A stretch of 11,307 bases of DNA from CAYWKS01 sp964458935 (GCA_964458935.1 CAYWKS010000048.1:1-11307), one strand, 5' to 3'. Positions 1 through 6,269 are shown, numbered from the stretch's first letter. The notes: generated by a model not told the origin, from the letters alone. Numbers and translations: made by a program.

Positions 1-54
1 TAGAGCGTCACGTTGCCAACGTGAATGTCGTGGGTTCGAATCCCATCACCCGCT
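1..54 (+). tRNA. tRNA-Gly(GCC), 5' end outside the window
   Basis: The 3' two thirds of a glycine tRNA are present. The anticodon stem TCACG/CGTGA encloses the loop TTGCCAA, placing the GCC anticodon at 15-17. The T-arm GTGGG-TTCGAAT-CCCAT spans 30-46. The 3' acceptor strand CACCCGC is at 47-53, with a T discriminator at 54. No CCA is encoded. The missing part is the 5' acceptor strand (predicted GCGGGTG) and most of the D-arm. This is the copy continuous with upstream DNA, so it should be functional. Its 3' part from position 13 is identical to the fragment at 5848-5891, meaning the gene is the integration target of the adjacent island. Confidence 0.93.
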
Positions 55-56
55 TT
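13..56 (+). repeat. attL: left copy of the 44-bp attachment repeat
   Basis: This stretch starts two bases before the anticodon of tRNA-Gly and ends two bases past the discriminator base. It matches 5848-5891 at all 44 positions. The match breaks on both sides (G versus C before it, T versus C after it). Recombination inside the anticodon arm or T-arm would leave the tRNA intact, because the element supplies an identical 3' part. Confidence 0.92.
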
Positions 57-64
57 TGGAGAAC

Positions 65-88
65 GCCGTGTGCCACCAGGCGCACGGC
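65..88 (+). terminator. hairpin just downstream of the tRNA, possible terminator
   Basis: A 10-bp stem (65-74 with 79-88, one G-T pair) closes a 4-nt ACCA loop and begins ten bases after the tRNA 3' end. It is followed by a weak pyrimidine stretch (TCTCTCTT) rather than a clean T-run. I infer that the island brings its own terminator for the tRNA to replace the displaced native one at 5893-5931. It could instead be a structural or recombinase-binding element of the island end. Confidence 0.4.
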
Positions 89-174
89 AATCTCTCTTGG
101 CCCCATCCCTTGTCGAGCCATGGACTTGCGAGCGTCCGCGTTCCGCCGCTGACGTGTCGTCGTCGTGCTGGTCG

Positions 175-1473
175 TCACGAATCGTGTCGCCACGCGATGA
201 CGCCACCTGCCCTGACGGGCCAATTTCTTCGTGCATATTTTGTGCGGCCGGCTCGTTCGTGCCGCTGTGCAAAACGTGAGTATCGTGGGTGAAGCCCGGC
301 ATCGCGGCCAGTTTCATCCGCGATGGGCAGCAGTCGTTCGTCCATGTATGTGCCCTCGGTCAAACGCGGGTCGGTGTGCCGCATGTGGGCTTGGCGGCTT
401 CGCTGTGACAGACCGGCTGCGGCCATGACGGTGCTCAGCGTCTTCCGGAGCGCATGGAAGTCAACGAAGCCCGTCGTCTCATCACCCGGGTCGATGCCTG
501 CGTGCCTGAGGTCTGCCCGGATGCTCTTCATGTCCGGTACGGTCGTCACCACCGGAGCTTTGGCCGAGGCTCTGGCAGGTCGATGTTGGCGAAGCGCTTC
601 GGCGATCTCCGGGTGAAGCACAACCGAGTCGGCTCGTCGACTCTTAGTTGCCTCGGCTCGAAGCTGAAGTCGCGACGGTTTCGAGTCAAGGTCCACGTCG
701 CTCCAGGTGAGCATCTTGACCTCCGACCGACGCAGGCCCGTCCACACCGCCAGCAGGTAGCAGAGCCGACGCTCTTCCCCGAGCTTGATCGCGTTGCGTT
801 CAGCCCTCTTGCTGACCTTGGCCAAGAGCTGCCCCTTGTTGGGGCCAGTTCGTATCTTGCGGAGCTCGATGAGCGGCCGTTCTGCCGCTGCCACCAATAG
901 ATCCCTCACTTGCTCAGGGGTGAGAGCACGTCGAGGATGCTTGGCCTCGACCACACGGCTTTCCAGCTTCTTCAGCCCGAGCAAGGGGTCGGATTCGACA
1001 CGCCGAGTCTCAACGGCCCACTTGGTGAATCCCTTGAGGCTGGTGATGTACTCGTTCTGCGTTCGGCCCGATGCGAGCTTGCCGTTGGAGCGGAGCCCAC
1101 TGATGGCCCTAAGCACGGCAACGGGATCGAGTTGATGAAGTCGCTTCACTCCGGTCGCTGAGAGAACTCTCTCAATGCGGTTGCGGACCTGCCCGACGTA
1201 GCGAGCGCTACGGCGTCCGGCCTCGATCTTGCTGATGTACTCGTCAAGGTGCTTGGCGATAGCCGTCTTGCGGTGGTCGGCTTGTGGGTCAATCAACCCT
1301 TCGGCCTTCTTCGCGGACTCGGCTTCCAGCCGTTGCCCCTTCTTGAGCGACGATTCCTTGTCGTTGTATCCGATGGCCTGACGCCATTGCTGGCACTCTG
1401 CATCGAACCAACTGATAGTCCATCGCGTCGTTCTATTCTTCTTGTCGGTCTTCCGCTTGAATACGGTCGCCAT
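175..1473 (-). CDS. Tyrosine recombinase (integrase) of the island
   Basis: This 432-aa site-specific recombinase should integrate and excise the island at the tRNA-Gly repeats by strand exchange through a phosphotyrosine intermediate. All catalytic residues of the family are visible: Arg248 (WTGLRRSEV), Lys277 (EATKSRR), His340 and Arg343 (DFHALRKT), His366 (MRHTDPRLT) and the nucleophile Tyr376 (EGTYMDER). The N-terminal region (about 1-65) resembles an arm-binding domain. Residues about 70-170 form the SAM-like core-binding domain. An insert rich in Lys/Arg lies at about 200-232. About 56 residues follow the nucleophile, a longer basic tail than usual. The start ATG has an AGGAGT ribosome binding site. 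The gene ends 118 bp from the left attachment repeat and follows the AlpA-like gene by 64 bp, which contain a strong hairpin. Its direction away from the cargo suggests a separate promoter. Confidence 0.94.
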   Translation of the reverse strand: MATVFKRKTDKKNRTTRWTISWFDAECQQWRQAIGYNDKESSLKKGQRLEAESAKKAEGLIDPQADHRKTAIAKHLDEYISKIEAGRRSARYVGQVRNRIERVLSATGVKRLHQLDPVAVLRAISGLRSNGKLASGRTQNEYITSLKGFTKWAVETRRVESDPLLGLKKLESRVVEAKHPRRALTPEQVRDLLVAAAERPLIELRKIRTGPNKGQLLAKVSKRAERNAIKLGEERRLCYLLAVWTGLRRSEVKMLTWSDVDLDSKPSRLQLRAEATKSRRADSVVLHPEIAEALRQHRPARASAKAPVVTTVPDMKSIRADLRHAGIDPGDETTGFVDFHALRKTLSTVMAAAGLSQRSRQAHMRHTDPRLTEGTYMDERLLPIADETGRDAGLHPRYSRFAQRHERAGRTKYARRNWPVRAGGVIAWRHDS

Positions 1474-1497
1474 GGTTCACTCCTGAATGCTGTAAGC

Positions 1498-1525
1498 GGC
1501 CGTGTCACCGTTGGGTGACACGGCC
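1498..1525. promoter_or_regulatory. Perfect 12-bp inverted repeat between the AlpA-like and integrase genes
   Basis: GGCCGTGTCACC (1498-1509) and its exact reverse complement (1514-1525) enclose a 4-base loop. The structure lies in the 64-bp gap between the AlpA-like stop and the integrase start, within the presumed minus-strand transcript. Neither strand shows a good T-run after the stem, so a simple intrinsic terminator is doubtful. It could be an RNA hairpin tuning integrase output or a symmetric operator. Confidence 0.6.
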
Positions 1526-1537
1526 TTGTTGTCCGCG

Positions 1538-1825
1538 TTAGCCTTCATCTGAGAGGCGTTGGATGTAGTCGTCGATGGAGCTCTTTGTCCATCGCTTCGC
1601 CCGACCGACTGAGATCGGCTTCGGGAATCCGTCGTCGCGGCCGGCGTGTCTCCACACCGAGCGCACGCTGATCGAAAGTCGCCTCGCAACCTTCTGGACG
1701 TCGTACAGGCAATCGCCGTCAGGTTCTTCTCCGGGAAGAGTGCTATCGGCGCCTGCACGCGTCGCATCGATATGGAGACGTTCGTCATCCGGTTCATACG
1801 CAGAGCTAGTGGTGATCGTAGTCAT
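1538..1825 (-). CDS. AlpA/excisionase-like helix-turn-helix protein
   Basis: This is a 95-aa protein. Its first 35 or so residues are acidic and low in structure. The rest is an AlpA/MerR-type winged helix-turn-helix: a helix pair at about 40-62 (LYDVQKVARRLSISVRSVWR), a wing at about 66-79 (GFPKPISVGRAKRW) and a final helix (IDDYIQRL). Proteins of this family act as excisionases (recombination directionality factors) or as activators of the integrase gene in small islands. Its position just upstream of the integrase, on the same strand, supports that role. The ATG is the only start codon before the domain. The ribosome binding site is weak (GAAAG), and the start lies 14 bp after the stop of the preceding 86-aa gene, so translation may be coupled. 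Whether it is an excisionase or a regulator cannot be told from the sequence. Confidence 0.85.
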   Translation of the reverse strand: MTTITTSSAYEPDDERLHIDATRAGADSTLPGEEPDGDCLYDVQKVARRLSISVRSVWRHAGRDDGFPKPISVGRAKRWTKSSIDDYIQRLSDEG

Positions 1826-1839
1826 TTTGGTACCACTTT

Positions 1840-2100
1840 CTAGGACAGGTTGATGACGATGCTTTGTTCGCCGTCCTCGAACCGTTGGAGGTCGGCATAC
1901 TCGCAGATACTGACGGCATCCATGACGATGATGCAGCCATCCTCACGAGTGAAAACTGCAAGCCAGATTCCTGGCATCGGCGACCACGGCACACCATGGA
2001 ACACCCGGGCCACCTGCGTGGCGTGTTGCTCGTCGAGCATCGCTTCAGCATTGCGCGGCGTCACCTCACTCACCACAGGAGACACAACGCCGATAGCCAC
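1840..2100 (-). CDS. Hypothetical small protein, first gene of the mobility operon
   Basis: This 86-aa protein has no family I recognise. It starts with GTG preceded by AGGGAT, and no in-frame ATG occurs before residue 21. The C-terminal half (about 45-84) alternates hydrophobic and acidic residues (IWLAVFTREDG, CIIVMDAV) and looks like a small beta-rich fold. No signal peptide, membrane segment or DNA-binding motif is evident. It is followed 14 bp later by the AlpA-like gene on the same strand and lies back to back with the cargo operon. It is therefore probably co-transcribed with the mobility genes and could regulate excision or the divergent promoters, but that is only positional inference. 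Confidence 0.68.
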   Translation of the reverse strand: MAIGVVSPVVSEVTPRNAEAMLDEQHATQVARVFHGVPWSPMPGIWLAVFTREDGCIIVMDAVSICEYADLQRFEDGEQSIVINLS

Positions 2101-2165
2101 ATCCCTGTTCAGGTTGCGTCGGCCAGTTGGTCATAAAAAGACTGCGCCGGAGTTGCGATCTGCAC

Positions 2166-2194
2166 TTGACAGCGACGTGTTGCGGTCGTATTTT
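2166..2194 (+). promoter_or_regulatory. Strong sigma70-like promoter of the cargo operon
   Basis: A perfect -35 box TTGACA (2166-2171) is separated by exactly 17 bp from TATTTT (2189-2194), which matches TATAAT at 4 of 6 positions. Transcription would start near 2201, giving a leader of about 20 bases before the GTG at 2220. An AGGAGGG ribosome binding site (2209-2215) lies four bases before that GTG. The promoter falls inside a longer open frame that begins at 2127, which is why I reject starts upstream of 2220. Confidence 0.75.
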
Positions 2195-2219
2195 GTTAGG
2201 TATCTATCAGGAGGGTTTC

Positions 2220-3386
2220 GTGGCCCCAAATCACCTAACTCAATGCCTGTTTGATGGTCCCGTGCGGACGGATGAGGCATACATCCCTCGGCCGGCGCGA
2301 TGCTTTGCGCCGCATCGGATCATCCTGGCCAGGGGCAGCACGACCACGCCGGATCGTCAGCGTCTGGCTGAGGCGATCTGCGGCGCGTATCCGAAAGCGG
2401 AGGTCGAAGAGCAACCTGACGTCCACCACAACAAGATCGACTTGGGCATCGGTGACCGACTTGGTTTGCACTACGAGGGTAAACGCACGCTGGTGCTCGG
2501 CGAGCACCTCAGTTCCGTGCGCCACAGTGATGAGGATGGCAACACGTGCCCGAACTATTGGCACTTCTCGCCCTACGGATTCTGTCCATACGGTTGTGAT
2601 TATTGCTATCTCGCCGGCTCGCGCGGTGTACGGTTCTCGCCGACCGTGAAGATATTCGTGAATCTGGACGAGATGCTCAACCGCATCGATGCCGTGGCAC
2701 GCAAGCATGGACGACCAATGCCGTTTTACCTCGGCAAGTTGCAGGACGGCCTGGCGCTGGACCGGTTGACCGGCTACTCGCGGCGCATGATCCGGTTCTT
2801 TGCCGACCATCCGTACGCCCGCATGACCGTATTGACTAAGAGTGTGGATGTTGAAAACCTGCTCGACCTCGATCATCGCGATCACACGATTCTTTCTTGG
2901 ACCACCAATCCACCCGAGATCGACCGGCAGTTCGAGCCGAACACGCCCAGCGTGGGCAAGCGGATCGAAGCGATGCGGCAATGCGCCGATGCGGGATACC
3001 CGGTTCGCGCCGTGGTGATGCCGATTATTCCGATCGACGATTGGCCGGACGTTTACGAGGCGTTTCTGCGCGACCTGCTGACGCGCGTGCCGCTGTCGCG
3101 CATCACCCTCGGCGGCACCTGCATCTACAAACCCGCCCTGCAACTGGTTGAGCTCAAGCTCGGCGGCGAGAATGCGATCTCAAAGCACCTGCAGACGCCG
3201 GAGGCCGATGGTGACCGCCGAGCACGCTACACAGAATCCCAGCGCGTCGACATCTATCGCCACCTGATTCGGACGATCCGCCCAATTCAGCCCGACCTGC
3301 AGATTGGGCTCTGCCTCGAACATATGTCCGTTTTCGAAGCCCTGGGCATGACACCAGCCATTGGCCAGTGCAACTGCCTGCTTTGA
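2220..3386 (+). CDS. Radical SAM protein related to spore photoproduct lyase
   Basis: This is a 388-aa protein. The radical SAM [4Fe-4S] motif Cys122-x3-Cys126-x2-Cys129 lies in HFSPYGFCPYGCDYCYL, a context typical of the spore photoproduct lyase (SPL) group. These enzymes cleave S-adenosylmethionine to a 5'-deoxyadenosyl radical; SPL itself reverses a UV-induced thymine dimer in DNA. A TIM-barrel-like core follows (about 140-310). The C-terminus carries GLCLE (Cys365) and ends in Cys384-Asn-Cys386, a tail I recall in other SPL-like proteins. No cysteine occurs between 130 and 254, where B. subtilis SPL has its hydrogen-donor Cys141, so spore photoproduct repair is unlikely. The GTG start is chosen from the AGGAGG site and the promoter. 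The methyltransferase gene follows after 18 bp, so the two are one operon and probably act together on DNA. The substrate is unknown. Confidence 0.88.
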   Translation: MAPNHLTQCLFDGPVRTDEAYIPRPARCFAPHRIILARGSTTTPDRQRLAEAICGAYPKAEVEEQPDVHHNKIDLGIGDRLGLHYEGKRTLVLGEHLSSVRHSDEDGNTCPNYWHFSPYGFCPYGCDYCYLAGSRGVRFSPTVKIFVNLDEMLNRIDAVARKHGRPMPFYLGKLQDGLALDRLTGYSRRMIRFFADHPYARMTVLTKSVDVENLLDLDHRDHTILSWTTNPPEIDRQFEPNTPSVGKRIEAMRQCADAGYPVRAVVMPIIPIDDWPDVYEAFLRDLLTRVPLSRITLGGTCIYKPALQLVELKLGGENAISKHLQTPEADGDRRARYTESQRVDIYRHLIRTIRPIQPDLQIGLCLEHMSVFEALGMTPAIGQCNCLL

Positions 3387-3404
3387 GCACCACTGGGGGA
3401 ACCT

Positions 3405-5687
3405 ATGCCTACGTCTACCGGACGATCATTGCCTCATCTGCTGAAGGATCAAACGTCCAGTAACTCGCCATCGCGCAGCGAACTTGTTCGCGTTCTTAGG
3501 TACATTGATCGTTGGCGTGAGTGGATGTACCAGACGTGGCGAGGCGAAGGCGCAAACAACCCGGCAGAGGCGCCGGATGACCTGCTTTCGATCGTGGTGC
3601 TACTTCACTACTGCGCCCAACGCTGGGAACCAGCACAGCAGTGCAAGCAGTTGCTCCGCGATGGCCAGTGCTGGACGAGTGTTAAGGGGTTCGCCGAGTT
3701 CGGCCGCAAAATGCTGCCCGGCTTAATCGGGCGCACGCTGTTCCCGGACACAGAATTCACATCGGTTGATGAGGTGCCCAAGGCCATCAGAGAGTCCGAT
3801 TGGTCACGCTGTATTTGTGGGGCATTGGATCAGCTCTTCGATGGGCGTCTACTTCCTGCATGGTTCTTCGGCGATCTGCATCAGTTGTGCGTTGCCCGGC
3901 CCCTGATGCCACAGCCCGAAGGTGATGGCAGCGGCCAATCGGATATCCGCTACAGTCGCGGCATTCATTACACGCCCGCGCCTGTCGTCGACTATCTCGT
4001 AGCGCGAACGCTGGCTGATTGCGAGTTCGATCTCACTGTTCATTCACCAACGATTCTCGATCCGTCATGCGGAACTGGAAACATCCTGCTCGCCGCATTC
4101 CGTTGGCTCTGTTCCAATACCACCGTCGCCGAGAATGCCCACCTGGCCGACAGTTTGAATGCGCGACTTGACATGCTGTGCAAGAGCATTGCCGGCCGAG
4201 ATATCGACGGCAGGGCCATTGCATGGACTCGGCGAGGCTTGGTTTTGCAGGCATGCGAAGATTCGTGGGAGGCGGCCGCGGATGTTGATGTTGAGGATGT
4301 TGTCGGACGCTTGGAACGCAACATATGCCACGCTGATTACCTGACCCCGCGCGATACCGAATGCACGCGGCTCGGTGATCGCGACGTTGAGTTCATCATT
4401 GGCGGTCCTCCCTTCGTCCGTTTGAGTGAACTACGCCGCTCTCAGCCGGACCGAATTGCGGAGTATCAACGGCGATACCGATCCGCGCGGGGGCAATTCG
4501 ACCTGTACATGCTGTTCGTCGAAGAATCACTACGCCGTTTGAGCGCCTCTGGCAGAATGGCGCTGAGCGTGGCCAATACGTTTCTGCGGACTTCAAGCGG
4601 CCGTGCGCTTCGTGAGCTTCTCGGTGCGGAGGCGTCCGTCCTCGAACTTGTCGAATTTGAAGACTCGAAGTTGTACCCAGACGCAGTGACACAGATATTG
4701 CTGTTGTTCGCTGAGCGTCGAGGTCGTAATCGACCCACCCGGCATGTATGGGTGAGAAGCGGGGCGGACCTGCGCTCAAGCCTTGAATGTGCCTTTGCTG
4801 CTGAGGGTGAAAACGCTGATATCATCGAACTTGATTGCGATGCTTGCCGAGGGCCTCAGTGGTCCCTGCACGGCGAAACGGATGCAGGTTGGTTGGAGAA
4901 GCTGCGTAGCGATGGAATTCCTTTTTCAGCAGCATGCGAGGTCTTGCGTGGTGGTTGGAGCTCTGGCCATGACGATACCTTTATCATGCGACGTGTTGGG
5001 GATGACCGGGCGTCTGGCGCTGCATGGCTGAAGCATCGCCGGACGAGGGAAGAACGTCTCATCGAGACGAGATGGCTGCGGCCGATTCTGCACGGTCGGA
5101 ATGTCCATGGCTATAGCGATCCTCAACCTATCAATGCGGCACTCTTGCCGTTCGATGCCGATGGATGTCCAGTTACCGCTGACGCATTGCAAGCATCGTC
5201 TCCGAATCTGTGGGCGTATTTGGCGCAGCATCGCGATGATCTTGAATCGGCGACAAAGCGGACGAAGACACCATGGTACTGTCCCCGCACTTGTCCGGAT
5301 CATGTCGCTGGCCCCCTTCGATTGATAGGTCCAAAAGTCACGGCGGGTTCGAGTTTCACCGTCTTGCAGGATCAAGCAATCATCGCTCACAGTACCCTGC
5401 TGGAAATCGTACCTCACCCGACGGTTGATCCATGGTTGCTGCTGGCGATTCTCAACAGCAATGTCTTCTGGCGTTACATCCAGATGACGATGCCCACCAT
5501 GGGGCACGGCCGCCACGTGCTGCGCCTGGAACGAGTGAAGGAGGTCCCATTGCCGCCGCGTGCTCTTTGGACCGGCGCGGATGCCCAACACGCAGCCGAG
5601 TTGGCACAGCTATCCTGCGAAAGCTCGGCCGATGCGGACCAGCTCCGTGTCAATGCTGCTATCGAGAGACTCTACGGCATCGCGTGA
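3405..5687 (+). CDS. Eco57I/TaqI-like adenine-N6 DNA methyltransferase with altered motif IV
   Basis: This is a 760-aa cytoplasmic DNA-modifying protein. Residues 1-180 are mostly helical with no clear PD-(D/E)XK nuclease motif. The methyltransferase core follows: motif X HYTP (188-191), the SAM-binding motif I DPSCGTGN (219-226), acidic motif II AGRDID (263-268), motif III HADYL (309-313) and motif IV. In the family motif IV reads NPPY/F; here it is Gly333-Gly334-Pro-Pro-Phe337 (codons at 4401-4415), so the residue that contacts the target adenine amino group is glycine. RGQFDLYMLFVEE (362-374) and SGRMALSVANTF (382-393) match later family motifs. Residues about 505-715 look like a TaqI-type target-recognition domain (LRGGWSSGHDDTF, LRPILHGRNV, LLAILNSNVFW, VKEVPLPP). 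The ATG has a GGGGGA site. It is shorter than type IIG enzymes, and no partner nuclease is on the island. Activity may be lost or changed. Confidence 0.9.
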   Translation: MPTSTGRSLPHLLKDQTSSNSPSRSELVRVLRYIDRWREWMYQTWRGEGANNPAEAPDDLLSIVVLLHYCAQRWEPAQQCKQLLRDGQCWTSVKGFAEFGRKMLPGLIGRTLFPDTEFTSVDEVPKAIRESDWSRCICGALDQLFDGRLLPAWFFGDLHQLCVARPLMPQPEGDGSGQSDIRYSRGIHYTPAPVVDYLVARTLADCEFDLTVHSPTILDPSCGTGNILLAAFRWLCSNTTVAENAHLADSLNARLDMLCKSIAGRDIDGRAIAWTRRGLVLQACEDSWEAAADVDVEDVVGRLERNICHADYLTPRDTECTRLGDRDVEFIIGGPPFVRLSELRRSQPDRIAEYQRRYRSARGQFDLYMLFVEESLRRLSASGRMALSVANTFLRTSSGRALRELLGAEASVLELVEFEDSKLYPDAVTQILLLFAERRGRNRPTRHVWVRSGADLRSSLECAFAAEGENADIIELDCDACRGPQWSLHGETDAGWLEKLRSDGIPFSAACEVLRGGWSSGHDDTFIMRRVGDDRASGAAWLKHRRTREERLIETRWLRPILHGRNVHGYSDPQPINAALLPFDADGCPVTADALQASSPNLWAYLAQHRDDLESATKRTKTPWYCPRTCPDHVAGPLRLIGPKVTAGSSFTVLQDQAIIAHSTLLEIVPHPTVDPWLLLAILNSNVFWRYIQMTMPTMGHGRHVLRLERVKEVPLPPRALWTGADAQHAAELAQLSCESSADADQLRVNAAIERLYGIA

Positions 5688-5847
5688 AACGGCCAGCCGC
5701 TTCGGCACGACAGGAATATTCAGCTATGTATGCGTGGACTGCTATACCCACGCGTGCCTGGGTTTCCCGCACCCATGGGTCCACCGAGTGGTTGAGCAGG
5801 AACGCAACTATAGCCCCACACCATGGATGGGTTTTGTTAGGGTGCCC

Positions 5848-5891
5848 TTGCCAACGTGAATGTCGTGGGTTCGAATCCCATCACCCGCTTT
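5848..5891 (+). repeat. attR: right copy of the attachment repeat (tRNA-Gly stub)
   Basis: This 44-bp stretch is identical to 13-56 and contains the anticodon, T-arm and 3' acceptor strand of tRNA-Gly but no 5' half, so it is not a functional tRNA. The 160 bp before it (5688-5847) hold no gene. They carry a short inverted repeat (GCGTGG 5732-5737 with CCACGC 5748-5753) and a palindrome ACCCATGGGT near 5772, either of which might be a recombinase or excisionase site. Confidence 0.92.
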
Positions 5892-5892
5892 C

Positions 5893-5931
5893 AAGGCCAC
5901 CATGGTACAACCGTACCCCGGTGGCCTTTTT
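5893..5931 (+). terminator. Displaced native terminator of the tRNA-Gly gene
   Basis: A 9-bp stem (5893-5901 with 5920-5928) contains a second inner stem (GGTAC 5904-5908 with GTACC 5913-5917) and runs into a T-tract ending at 5931. It begins two bases after the right attachment repeat, where the tRNA terminator would lie in an uninserted chromosome. It therefore looks like the original tRNA terminator, separated from its gene by the island. Confidence 0.85.
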
Positions 5932-6115
5932 CGTGCCCTATCCTTCGCCCGCCACGAAGCTTGTGACGCCAGTCGCTGTCTTCCATCCCGTGCCCTCGCG
6001 TGGACAGCCATACCCAGCGCCCGACTGCCATCGGGCACCAAGAAGCGTACCAGTGCGTTCATGAGCGCCCCAAGGTGAGCACCGTGCGGCGAGCATGGAA
6101 CGAGGCCCCCCGGGC
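5932..6115. other. Intergenic stretch with no gene seen
   Basis: I see no convincing coding region on either strand between the displaced terminator and the zinc-ribbon fragment. The open frames here lack family-like sequence and ribosome binding sites. Confidence 0.5.
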
Positions 6116-6267
6116 TCAATCATTACCGAAGTCGAAGATGTTGCGGTGGCCATTACGGCAGCGGGAGCATTTGTCGTACTCACGTTTCCAACCGGGGAAG
6201 TAGGAGCGGTCGCATTCGGGGCAGATGGCGGTTGGCGCAGTGAATGCCGTTCCGGAAATCTCAAAGC
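6116..6267 (-). pseudogene. Zinc-ribbon protein tail without a start codon
   Basis: A minus-strand frame reads through TAICPECDRSYFPGW, then DKCSRCRNGHRNIF and FGND before a TGA at 6116-6118. CPEC followed about 15 residues later by CSRC is a classic four-cysteine zinc ribbon. The frame overlaps the end of the 351-aa secreted protein gene in another phase and runs back to an in-frame TAG without any ATG, GTG or TTG. It is therefore either the 3' remnant of a larger gene, a gene broken by a frameshift, or a small protein using a rare ATC/ATT start. The cysteine spacing makes chance unlikely. The function is unknown; zinc ribbons of this kind bind nucleic acid or protein partners. Confidence 0.6.
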
Positions 6268-6269
6268 GG

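Larger units (their letters stand above)
13..5891. mobile_element. tRNA-Gly-integrated genomic island, about 5.8 kb
   Basis: A perfect 44-bp direct repeat (13-56 and 5848-5891), identical to the 3' portion of tRNA-Gly, flanks a tyrosine recombinase, an AlpA-like protein, a small unknown gene and a two-gene cargo operon. The integrase gene lies next to the tRNA, as is typical of tRNA-targeted islands. No replication, capsid or conjugation genes are visible, so the island probably needs a helper to move between cells or only excises and integrates. The cargo is an SPL-like radical SAM protein and an Eco57I-like DNA methyltransferase. The sequence after the right repeat begins with a strong terminator-like hairpin, consistent with the tRNA's original downstream sequence having been pushed away by insertion. 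Confidence 0.92.

Noticed and set aside
454..1161. Several plus-strand open frames across the integrase gene
   Set aside because: The minus-strand integrase has all catalytic residues; these frames are its shadows.
2235..3143. 302-codon open frame on the minus strand opposite the radical SAM gene
   Set aside because: It lies wholly antisense to a gene with clear family motifs, has His/Arg/Val-rich sequence without domain pattern, and is explained by GC-rich codon use in the real gene.
4926..5591. 221-codon open frame on the minus strand opposite the methyltransferase
   Set aside because: Antisense shadow of the target-recognition domain; no ribosome binding site and no recognisable fold.
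2191..5841. TTTTGTTAGG occurs both at the cargo promoter (2191-2200) and just before the right attachment repeat (5832-5841)
   Set aside because: A 10-base match across 3.6 kb could be a shared protein site, but I found no third copy near the left end and the first copy overlaps the -10 box, so chance is as likely.
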